From Micropterus salmoides (Eukaryota > Chordata > Actinopteri > Centrarchiformes > Centrarchidae), in the NCBI RefSeq assembly GCF_014851395.1, contig NW_024041373.1, positions 20,840,750-20,904,749 of the forward strand: 64,000 nucleotides of DNA, written 5' to 3'. Made by a program: the position numbers and the translations under genes. Below the pieces are notes generated by a model, which saw nothing but the letters and a program-made list of their open reading frames with translations, had not been told where the DNA came from and made no database searches. Positions 54,510 through 64,000 of this stretch are shown here, piece after piece. How positions within the stretch are numbered: position 1 is the stretch's first letter; each line of letters starts with the position of its first letter.

Positions 54510-56933
54510 AAGCACTTTCCTTTAGGATTCTTTAACTGGGAGAAGTAAGGGCTATAATTGTGGTTGGGCAGCTACATGTATTACTATTACTCATGAACTT
54601 TAAACAATCTCTCTCACTGAGAAAATCACAATGCCTTTACATGTAAGGAAACGCAGCAAAAGTGCTGTTGGATTTTTTCTGGAAAACAACCACAGTTTGT
54701 CCAACGATCCCTACCTCCCATCTTTTCCCCCTCACCCATCCTCTTCCCTCCAACCCAGACCATCACAGCCTGACAAGCACAGGTGCCCAATGTGGGAGGG
54801 TGGTGTTGGTGGTGGTGGGATGGGGGGGCACCACTGGAGAAAATCAAAACAAACCCACATTGACTCCAGTCATCTGAATTTTGAAATTCTTGAGCAGAAA
54901 AAGAGGGGTTACCTTCTAGTGTTAAACAATGAATTGAGCGTTATGGAAAGCTGGTTCTGCTTGGAGAACTTAAGCAGATGCAGCAGGCACTGATGTAATT
55001 GGAAAGGTTACTGAGCCCTGGCCTTTGTCCGTAAGGCTTTAACTTTAGATGCTGTAGTACATGACAGTCTCTGGAGATGAACGTCCAATATCACGCTGCA
55101 GATACGTGACCCGGGTGCCAAAACATTATGTCAAAGATGCTGTGAAGCGATATTAGATGTGGCTTGTCACCAGACTTCCCCGGTCAATCCGGTAAATGTC
55201 TGTTGCTCCAGCAGATGAAGCTGGGAGAGTGTATGGCAGTCCTTCAGTTGGCTACTACCTATTCACAACACTTTTTTTTTTTTACTAGAGCTAGTGAAGA
55301 GGGTTGGTATAATAATGCTAACATGCTACTGTACTGGGCTAGCGAAGAAGTTGCGTAGTATGCCACATGCTAGCCCTTTCAACAAGGCTAACTAGGTTTC
55401 AGCATGCTGTAGGCAAGCAGTTAGCATGCTTGTGCTAGCTATGCTAATTCTCCACAGCACTGCCAGCCCTCAAACACTCTGGTTTGTTTTTCTAATCTGA
55501 CTTTGACAGCATGTGATAATGTGTGTATGATACAGTTACACACTTAACAGACATTTTTTTGACAAAAAAAAAACCTTTAAGGGGGGTCTTGCCAAATGTC
55601 CCACTAATATTTTTAGTATATTAAAGGACATTTTGTTTTTAGGTGATGTTAGCATTTGAACATGAACTTTGTTCCTGGCCTGTGGATGTGCAGTAGAAAG
55701 TGCATGAGTGCAGTATATGCTATTTTTTTTAATTAACTGGGCCTCCAAGTATATTGAATATGATGGATATGATGGAGCAGACCTCTTGGTTTGGCGGTTA
55801 GTGCTGTCTTAAAGTATAATGAAACAGTGCCGCTCCTCACTGATAAATGTAGGCATCCATGTTGCCATCTCCTTCAACTACCTGAAGTTCACGTGCCAAG
55901 TTTGGTCTAGATTAAATTTAAGAGTAGACAGTGCAGGATGTCTAGCAGACTATTGAAGTGCAATTGGATGTAGTTAGTGATTATAGACTGGAGTCTGTTT
56001 AAAGCAGTGTGCCACTATGTTAGATTGGTTTTGAATTGTCAGAAGGTTATCTTATACTCTTATAAATGACTTACCACAACACCTTGTTTTAATGCCACTG
56101 TTGGATTGCTCAAGAAACTGGCTGCCTCTGGTTGGCAAGTTTTATTAGAGGAACTAAATAAGGAAACATGGGATTTTGAGTTTTCCTCTAGACTCATTTT
56201 CACTTTCAATGTTAAAAATGCTAACTGGATGAAACTTCCAGTTCAAAACCAATCATATTACTACAAAAGCTTTCAGTCGTGCAGTATGGGTTATAAATTT
56301 GTAGGATTCACACTGTAAAGTCAAGAAGGCAAGTCTACACCAATAATCACCAAACAGTTTTACAATGTTTCTTATTGAAAATATACTATGTTTAACTGTT
56401 GGCAATGCAGGACTCACATGCAGACTACATTCGTACCCACAAAGACTTGATTGATATTGCTTTGCTGCTTTAATGAAGAGCTGTGCATGCATGCGCTCAT
56501 TTGATCAGAAGCAGAGGAATACGGAGTAATTAACCAATTCTCAATTTTCACACTTACTTCTTGGAGCAGTTTTCATTTCCAGGAAACATAAGCATTTTAG
56601 ACGATACATTTGGATGACTCTGTAACTTTTTGACTCAGTAGAAGAATCATAAAGCTCTCTTGCAGACAAATCCCTCTTCTGCATAGTACAGCCATGTTTC
56701 CTTGTCGCTGAGTCTATACAGTAATTAACACGAGAATGTTTCACCAAGAACCAGATAATGAAATCATGGTGCAATTAAACCAAGTTTACATTTATAAATT
56801 GTGAGATGTGTGTACCTTATTAAATAATCGTAACAGTGGGCAGTATACTGTCCCAAGTGTCAGCAGAGAAGCCAGCAGTTTACGGCTGGCGTGAGACTCT
56901 GCCTTGTGCTAACTCTGTTAGCACTTTACAGGG

Positions 56934-57011
56934 TTTACAGGGAGGACAGACACAGCAGAAACCCAGGTAACAGTGTTTTACAGGGAGGACAGACACAGCA
57001 GAAAGCCAGGT
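56934..57011. repeat. 35-bp direct duplication
   Basis: TTTACAGGGAGGACAGACAC AGCAGAAACCCAGGT at 56934-56968 recurs at 56977-57011 with one mismatch, period 43 bp. Confidence 0.9.
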
Positions 57012-57887
57012 TTTCTGCTTACGTTCTTTCCTCTTAATTTATTGTGACTTTTACACAGTGCGGAAAAGTACACGGTTGTCTATTTTTAATAACTGCATTT
57101 CAGATGTGGATTTTACAAGCAATGATGATGATGTGAAGTGATGTAGTGTCATCGCTGAGTTTAGGTTTTTGTCTTTTAAATTTCCATGGGTACCAAGTGA
57201 GTGGGCTTTTGAAATGTGGCTGTGGTTTTATTGACTGAAAAAAAAAAGGTTGAGAGCTGAAGTGTCCGGATAGGGTGGAGGAGGTTTGCAAAGCTTTGGC
57301 CTTACTGACACATTTTATTTTATTCCTTTGTATAAAAAAAAACAACAACAAACGTCTCTGTAGGCTTTTCACTACCTCTCATGTTGGTTAATTTATTTCA
57401 CATCTAGTTGTCAATGTACAAGTTGTTTTTAGATCTACTTGAAGCCTAACACTGTAAACAAAATGTGCACAGAAAAATGACTATGTATATAGCCAGAGGG
57501 GTTAAAGAGAGCTTGGCCTAGTCAACATTATTTTTTTGTTTGTATGTATGTTTGTTTTAAATTCTGTTGAGCTGAACTAGATTTTGCATCTCTGTAAAGA
57601 ATTCAGGAATCCACTGTCTAAGGGCTAATCCCATTTTTGCCTATGCAAATCTGTTACTGTGGGTGAGTTGGGAAAGGGCAAACTACCGCGCCTTTCACCT
57701 GTTTCAGAAGGACCATGGTTTACATTGCCCTTTGCTGATATTCTTCAATCTTATTCAGCAAAAATGTACGCTTATTTTTGTTTATATATAAATATATATA
57801 TATATACACATATATATATAACAAGTAATATACAGAGAAAATAGTATATGCCTTCGTGATGATAAAAAAGAAACCTTGCTGAAAACA

Positions 57888-57893
57888 AATAAA
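57888..57893 (+). terminator. rgs19: poly(A) signal of the RGS gene
   Basis: AATAAA followed within 10-30 bp by GT-rich sequence. Confidence 0.6.
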
Positions 57894-58136
57894 TGTGTTG
57901 TTGTCTGACATCATGTGGCTGTGTGCTGGAGTCTTGGTAAGATGATATAGACGACTGTTGAAGTTGACTGACTGAAGAAAACTCAGGCTACAACGCTAGT
58001 AGCTGACCCTGTACAGTATTTGCTGAGGGGAAAACTTTATTCATCATGACTTTCTGTGACAAACATTGTCATCCAGCCCCAGCCTGGGAGGTAACTTAGG
58101 TATTCTCGCCACCCAGAACTTGTAAGTTTTAAAGCT

Positions 58137-58194
58137 AGACTATGTAACTTTTGTTAAACAAAGGCTGTATCCTCATTCAAAAGTTACATAGTCT
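58137..58194. repeat. hairpin repeat with 17-bp perfect arms
   Basis: AGACTATGTAACTTTTG at 58137-58153 and its exact inverse at 58178-58194, loop 24 bp. Resembles a miniature fish repeat with CTATGTAACTTTTG ends. Lies just beyond the RGS poly(A) signal. Confidence 0.85.
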
Positions 58195-58199
58195 CACTT

Positions 58200-60375
58200 T
58201 GAAGGTCTGAGTCAGAGAAAACCTTGAAACAAGTTGAGTCATTTATGTTATCTGCCTTTGTCATGTGCACTGTCTATATGTAAGTCACATTTTATAACCA
58301 GTAATTAATTAATAAAATTTAAGACATTCCACTTGCCATGAAATAATTAACATGTTATTGTGATCATATTTTTGTTGTTTGTCAGTGACACTGCACAGCT
58401 GTTATGAATTTGTAGTTAAATGAGTGCAGCACCATGTCATGAGCAAACAACAGCAACTTTTTTCTATTCTTCAACTTGTTTGCTTTCGTAGCCACATCCA
58501 GTCAGACTATCACTGTGTTAATACAGTAGCGTTGATGTGGAAGACATCAGCAGAAGAGGGTTGTCTGTTTTAAGAAGAGTCAGTTATATACAAGCCCGTT
58601 CACTCAGCTCACATGAGCCACTTTTAGCTTTGAGTTGAGGTTTGATTTAGATCTAATTTTATTTTTTTAACTCTTTATTCTTTCAGAAAATTTAGCTCCT
58701 GAACAGAAATAGAAATGAGAATAAGAAGATTAATGTTGTATAGATTTATTCCACAATTCCTCACAGTGCATCATGGCTAAAGAAAAGACAGTTTTATCGA
58801 CTGATGCTGGTTTGAAACCTGCTTTGTGTGTTCCCTCAGTTGGATTTGGTGCCTCTTTATGCTTTGCAACAGACCTCAAGATCTCTTTTTCTCTCTCTCT
58901 CTCTCTCTCGGGCTCTCACTTCCTCTTTCTGTAAAATCACACATCCAAAACTGTTGATAGCAGTTAGATGTTTGCTCACACCCTCATATTGTGTCTTTTG
59001 TACCTCTTTCAGAGGTGTTTGTGCTACTTTGGGAAAGAGATCATGTTTGTGCAGGTACTGGTGGAAGTAGGCTTTCAACAGCTTTAGGCAATCACTTTTC
59101 TCTTTATTGATTTAGATGCCTAAGCCGCTTCGGTTTTTGTCATGCCTTTGTAGATAGATCACAGTCGAGATGACCCACAGGTGAAAATAAAAAGAATTTT
59201 ACTGTCACTTTAGGTGATTAAAAAAGTGATTTTTTTTCTATTCAGCATGCTTTTTGCTAAATAAATGAAATAATTCAGTTATTTGCTATAAACGATACTG
59301 TATGAGTATGTATTCAAGTACTGCAGTATGCAGACAATTAAAAATATCAGATACTCTTTTGTGAGGTTCATATTTTTCTTCTAGTATGTTTCACTAATAT
59401 TGATGGTTATGGGGTCTTAATTCTTGTTTTGAGTGTCTTATTAATTGCCAAAACAACTAAATGACACTCTTTGTATTAACAAATATAGACTATGGTCGGT
59501 TATTTCCACATGCATGAGTTGCAGAAAAATTTACCAGGAAAGTGCAAGTGCAACAGGCTTTTTAATCAGTCCAGCTCAACTTTTCACAATTTTTCACTGG
59601 TTGCTTGACAACTTCTGATGATGACTGAGATCCTGACTATTTTATTTACATCAAGGCAGGTGATCCATGTAGTCACTAATGCAGTGAGGAGTGAAATGTA
59701 TTTCTCTTGCAGAGCCTTATCATGCCACACAAAGCAAATGTGACCTCTAGTTTTCATATTTATAATGCAGAGATGAGAAGATGACAGTTGAGCTTTAAAC
59801 TGCCAGTGAGAGTGAGCTCATGAGCTCAGTAGATTGCGCAACTTTCTCAAACATCTCAGAGTGCTGTGTCCCTAACCTTCAGGGTCTTGCTGCTCAAGGA
59901 TCTGATTGCTTTTAATCATGACTTTGAATTTTATCAAAGGAAACTGATCATCAATCCTTGATCGCTGTCCCTGAGATGCAGGACTCTCTCCACTGTAGCA
60001 CTGCAAGACTTTTCTAGACTTATTAGTCCAACCTTGACAAAACGCCATCCTCTGTTGTAGAAAAGCAAAGGAGGGACTAGTCTCATCTAGCTTTGTCTTA
60101 CAGGGATGTAAATCTGTACTTCAAGACAGAGCTGTTACAAGTTCAACAGCACTGATTATTAGGGCATTTGTACATTGTGAGAAATTATTATTTAATTATG
60201 TTGGTAATGGCAGTTCTCTGCATGATAGTAAAATACAGATTCACTAAGAACAGTAGAATCAAGGAGAAAGAAATATTTACACCCAAGTCTAGTTTAGACA
60301 ATGTGGATTCTCAACTTGGTTAACAAATGTACAGTAGCTGTGTAAAACTGTAGTTAAAATGTGATTGGGGAGGAG
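58200..60375. other. intergenic, nothing recognised
   Basis: Space between the two convergent genes. Only a (CT)n run at 58889-58909 stands out. Confidence 0.45.
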
Positions 60376-60378
60376 AGT

Positions 60379-61437
60379 TGTTAAAGAAACAATTAATCAT
60401 TTTTGGGAAATACACTTATTCACTCTCTTGCTGAGTGTAAAGTGAGGAGACTGACACCTCCAACCTGTGCGCTAACCAGGAAGATACAAGCATCAGCTGG
60501 TTAGCTTAGCTCAACTAGGACTAACTAGCTAAGACTAATGAGATGAAACTGCTAGCCTGACTCTGTCCACTTCTAAAACTCACATATTTTACCTCGTATG
60601 TTTAATGCGTACAAAAACACCAGTATTGTTTTATGGGTGGTAACATAATGTGCAGGGTGCGATTTGCGGGGGGGGGGGGGGGGGTGGATGCGTGGTATTT
60701 CCCCCCTTATGGTTTGTATATCCCCCCATCTGAGTGATCTGCTTCAATAGTGATGCAACTTGTCACAAAACGCACAGCTCGGATCGATCCGTAGTTTTGT
60801 TAGGGTTAAATTAATTAGAAAATGCGCTACTTTGGCTCTGATCCAGCTGCCTCTCTCTGTCTATGAGTCATCACCAGGCTGGAGACTTGTTTAATGTCCC
60901 GCCCACGGCAGTGTGTGATTGGATACAAGTCGCGAATAATAGCCTATCAATAGCCGAAGGGAAGACAGCCGATATTAGTGAAGCTGCAATAAATTCACAA
61001 TCTGACGATCCGTTTCTACGATGACAAGAAGCCCAGTGTCAATGTTACACCTTTGAGCATGCCCGAAAACACAGCTAAGGGGTTTCAGTTAATGAAAGTG
61101 ACGGCTTTTAAATCAGTCTCTCTCTCCTTACCCACTCACTTCACCTGAGAGGTAGCATGCATCTGTTTTCCCTGCAGCTCTTCATGGCGACGTGACGCTC
61201 CGTATTACTTGAATAATAAACGGGGGGAGCAGTTCGGGGCGGTGGGAGGGGGTTTTACACAAATCGCACCCTGGTAATGTGTCAGTCTGTTTCACGACAG
61301 CTCAATAAATACTTCTGCTAAGCTAAGCTACCTGGCTGCTGGATACAAACACGAGAGTGGTATCAAGCTTCTCATCTTACTCTTGGCCAGCAAATAAGCT
61401 AATTTCCCAAATGTCAAACTGTTCCTTTAAAAAAAAA
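60379..61437. mobile_element. short DNA element interrupted by another
   Basis: Left part (60379-60652) starts TTAAAGAAACAATTAATCAT and TTTTGGGAAATACACTT; right part (61274-61437) ends GCTAATTTCCCAAATGTCAA ACTGTTCCTTTAA, the inverse of the left end. Same family as 11138-11455. The middle is a separate hAT-like insertion. Confidence 0.7.
60653..61273. mobile_element. 621-bp hAT-like element nested in the one above
   Basis: Ends CAGGGTGCGATTTGCG and, inversely, CAGGGTGCGATTTGTG, a CAGGG-type hAT terminus. Flanks ATAATGTG (60645-60652) and GTAATGTG (61274-61281) are an 8-bp target duplication with one mismatch. A G17 run lies at 60668-60684 beside the left end. No transposase frame. Confidence 0.85.
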
Positions 61438-61439
61438 AA

Positions 61440-62900
61440 GAAAGAAAAAGACAACAATAGTGGAGCTATGTAGAAGTTTTAAAATAGAAGGAACAGCAAG
61501 GTTAAATTTGCCTGACAAGGTTTTCTATAAAACTGTCCCAGTAAGTACAACAGTGCGTCTGGTGGATTGTATGTGCCAAAATTATAATCTACCCTTTGTT
61601 TAAATGTGAAGGGGTCAAAGGAATTGTTGGAAAATCACATGGTCTGTTGGACTCAAAATGTTCCTTACAAAAATACATTTTCATGTTGCTGTCGTTGGGT
61701 TTGTGTATCTCTCTGGATCATCCATTACTTAATCAACAGACCTGAAGACTTTGTAAACAGGCACTGAACACTTACAAGCAACCATATCAGATCCAGTGGA
61801 AATTGTAACTGTCACAAAAAAAAGCTGTTCACTATTTTTTATTTGTTTTGTACTGATTTAATTTATTTTAACAGGAGGTTTATTTTAGTCTTTTTTCTTT
61901 TTATCTCAAAAGACACAAATTGTTTTTCACTAGTTACCATCGTGTTCAATTGTGGTACATTCTGATCTACGGTTCAGTCTTTGTCTCTGTCTTTGTTTAC
62001 ACGATGACATCTTGCATTAAGAGAAAACTTCAAACTATGGTAACTGCCCTTGATTATCTGTAATTTAAATAGTGCTGCTAGAGAAATAAATCTACATGTA
62101 ACAACTTACAATAAATACTTAATAGATTTTTGCCAAATGTGACTGTGTCTTTCTTTGACTGGAGGTGTGAGATAACCAGCAGATACAGATTCTGTATGCA
62201 ATTTTAGTTAACATTGTAATGGTGCATTTTTTTGATTTAATTTTCCCCCATAAAACACTTGCAACTCTACAAATAAAAAGGTTTACTCAGCACTTTTATT
62301 GCCCATAAATAGTTTTACCCTATAAAAACCTAGCAGGGAAGGAAATGTTTCAGCAGCCATTGTGTGGATTGCTGGTTAATTTTGCACTGACATTCATGTT
62401 CCCCAGAGGATTAATCCTAATGACTTTGGTGATCCAAATACTAGCCAAAGACATTTAAAAACATAAAGACATTTTCATCATCTTCAACTGTACTTTAATA
62501 TCAGTGCTAATAACATGTTAAAGTAAGATGTACAATACACCTACTAAACATCATAGACAGAGCTCAGAATGCTAACTGGAGGCCAAAAGGTCTCAAGGAT
62601 CCATGCTGGCCTCAAACACAAATGGATCAGGAACAGCTTTCATTGTAGGACATTGCCAGAAACTGCATTGGAGGGACTGAAATGACACAGCATGATTTAA
62701 AGTGAATTGTTCAAACATAGAAATGGGGATGTTTGGTAAAGCAAATCTTCTTCTATGGTGCCTTGAGGAATCCTAAATTGTCCAGAAATCAAAGTAACAA
62801 TAAGGCATCATCCTGACATTAAGAATGAACGTCCCATCACAACACACACGCACACGCTTAAACAAAACCTCTTAACCATCGGTGACATAATGAGAGGTAG
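61440..62900. other. intergenic, mostly unassigned
   Basis: No exon found. 62350-62460 is a diverged plus fragment of the dispersed family at 52965 (CACTGACATTCATGTTCCCC, then AATCCTAATGACTTTGGTGA). Confidence 0.45.
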
Positions 62901-62909
62901 AAAGAGGCA

Positions 62910-63200
62910 GCATAATTTAAAAATGTCTTTATTTCATCACCCGGATCCAAGATCATGTTTTCAGACTTGTTTACATTCAGACAACAGGGTGAGACCACAT
63001 GCTGAGGACAGGAGAGGAGGCAGGTTGGTGTGCATGGGTGCTCTCTCATTACAATCCTCTGCATGTGTGTGTATATGTGTAACTTTTCATACAGTCCTCT
63101 CTGTATATGGGCATGTGTATGGGCACTCTCATATATATGTGTGTGTGTGTGTGTGTGTACGTGTGTGTACGTGTTCGTTCTCTCTGTGTGTCTCTCTCTC
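62910..63200 (-). other. 3' UTR of the minus-strand gene
   Basis: From the stop at 63201 the minus strand runs through a (CA)n tract (63138-63170) to AATAAA at 62933-62928. Short UTR. Confidence 0.55.
63138..63170. repeat. (TG)n microsatellite in 3' UTR
   Basis: Mostly pure TG run with two TAC interruptions, just downstream of the stop of the minus-strand gene. Confidence 0.93.
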
Positions 63201-63374
63201 TCAGACAGTCTTTTGATCCGTCGCTTCCGGAGCTGTTGAGGCAGATGCTGAGTCCTCCTGGGTATTGTCTAGTCCCTGGCTGCAGCCTCGGTCACCTGAC
63301 TGTCCACCGTCTTTCACCGTGATGGCAGCGTTGGAAGAGGTCGCGTCTATACTCTCATATGGCTCTGATGTCCA
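63201..63374 (-). CDS. last coding exon of unidentified gene
   Basis: Minus strand: acceptor CTCTCTTTCTCAG, then TGG ACA TCA GAG..., encoding WTSEPYESIDATSSNAAITV, KDGGQSGDRGCSQ and ending PEATDQKTV with TGA at 63203-63201; phase 0 at its start. The sequence is low in hydrophobics, rich in Ser, Thr, Asp and Gly, and looks like a disordered C-terminal tail. I do not recognise the family, and it lacks membrane segments or catalytic motifs. It is real rather than chance because acceptor, phase and the donor of the preceding exon agree. Confidence 0.65.
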   Translation of the reverse strand, partial: WTSEPYESIDATSSNAAITVKDGGQSGDRGCSQGLDNTQEDSASASTAPEATDQKTV

Positions 63375-63537
63375 CTGAGAAAGAGAGGAAGAGAGAGAAG
63401 GCAAAGGAACAGACATAGAAGAGGCACATTAGAGCAATGATCTTTTTTTTTCTGTATGGGGAGGGTGCAGCCTTCAGCCTTCAGTGTGTATGAAGAGGCA
63501 GGGACTTTGCATGTCTACCTGTTGATTTGTTCCCTAC

Positions 63538-63714
63538 CTGTGTGGCCCTGCTGCTGGACCTGTGTGAGGGCCCCATGGCGATGTTGACGCTGGACGAGGA
63601 CTGTGTATCAGTGGTGTTGCCCCCTTCAGCGGCGGACAGCCCAGAGATAACCAGGCCACTGGAGAAACTACGCTTCCCAAACAGCAGGCTGAGAGTGGAC
63701 GAAGACGAGGAGAC
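63538..63714 (-). CDS. penultimate coding exon of unidentified gene
   Basis: Minus strand: acceptor CCTTTGCACAG, 177 nt in phase 0, donor CACACAG|GTAGGGA. Encodes VSSSSSTLSLLFGKRSFSSG, LVISGLSAAEGG, then NTTDTQSSSSVNIAMGPS and HRSSSRATQ. Ser-rich, with one short hydrophobic patch (LVISGL). The RSFSS and HRSSSR segments resemble basophilic kinase sites, but function is unknown. Upstream exons lie beyond the window; none could be found between 63715 and 64000. Confidence 0.65.
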
Positions 63715-64000
63715 CTGTGCAAAGGCACCACAAAGGAAAAAAATGCATATAGTATATTAAACAATTATCAGAGAAACTTGTATTCAATAATACACTATAA
63801 TCACATGCTTAGAATTTTTATGATAATGAGAAAAATTAAAACTATAAAATGGCAATAACAACTCACTTCTTCATCTGCCCATCAAAATGCAGTTTAACTC
63901 TGGGGTTTTACAACTAAACATGACACAATTTGTAATCCCCAAGTTGTTTAAAAATGTAGCCACTACATGTCTCAGAGAGGCAGTCTGTTTATAGTTATTC

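Larger units (their letters stand above)
53607..57915 (+). other. rgs19: RGS 3' UTR with poly(A) signal
   Basis: After the stop the sequence runs without splice signals to AATAAA at 57888-57893, followed by a GT-rich element (TGTGTTGTTGTCTGACATCA, then GTGGCTGTGTGCTGG), a classic cleavage context. A 4.3-kb UTR is long but usual for fish signalling genes. It contains a CATC-rich repeat at 54467-54509, a CTAGC/TGCTAAC-rich patch at 55310-55450, and a 35-bp duplication at 56934-57011. The end is inferred; earlier signals could also be used. Confidence 0.5.

Noticed and set aside
54631..54993. 120-codon frame in the RGS 3' UTR
   Set aside because: Gly-rich by composition, no motif, lies in a UTR.
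63780..64000. Possible further upstream exon of the minus-strand gene
   Set aside because: A CCCCAG acceptor and a GTGAGT donor frame a short piece, but its phase does not match the exon at 63714.

Overview
The window looks like teleost fish chromosomal DNA, probably from a percomorph. It is AT-rich and gene-poor, contains long CA/GA microsatellites, and is full of repeat types typical of fish genomes: a DIRS-type tyrosine-recombinase retrotransposon, L2/CR1-like and Rex/jockey-like LINEs, a Penelope-like element, a tRNA-headed SINE, and many small hAT-like elements with 8-bp target duplications. No prokaryotic features, rRNA, true tRNA genes or CRISPR arrays were seen.

Only two protein-coding genes can be supported. 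The main one, on the + strand, is an RZ/A-subfamily regulator of G-protein signalling, best matched to rgs19. A GC-rich probable first exon ends at 32408. A leader exon at 34915-35316 ends exactly on an ATG. Coding exons follow at 40365-40495, 52396-52470, 52585-52816 and 53418-53606, and a long 3' UTR runs to a poly(A) signal at 57888. The joined frame encodes 209 residues: a palmitoylation-type cysteine string followed by a complete RGS box. A second putative first exon ending at 37934 would supply a different in-frame N-terminus. The second gene is on the - strand at the right edge. Only its last two coding exons (63538-63714 and 63201-63374) and its 3' UTR are visible. They encode a Ser/Thr-rich C-terminus that I do not recognise. 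The two genes converge, tail to tail.

Layout: 1-32 kb is an intergenic repeat landscape, with LINE tails at 0.4-1.0, 6.9-7.5 and 8.1-8.6 kb, small MITEs at 9.1, 11.1 and 14.7 kb, an unexplained T-poor tract at 15.3-15.9 kb, a decayed DIRS element at 18.6-22.0 kb and a SINE at 26.1-26.4 kb. 32-58 kb is the RGS gene, whose introns carry a 705-bp hAT-like element (38.4-39.1 kb), a Rex/jockey-like LINE split by a 1.8-kb hAT (42.2-45.6 kb), an 809-bp hAT (47.0-47.8 kb), two ~300-bp MITEs, and LINE and Penelope fragments (49.9-51.5 kb). 58-63 kb is intergenic, with another nested DNA element at 60.4-61.4 kb.

I found no convincing new multi-gene system. The most interesting items are the two start-codon-bearing first exons of the RGS gene, its unusual C-terminus, the datable nested insertions, two perfect palindromes (32 and 44 bp), the T-poor tract, and the unidentified - strand gene.
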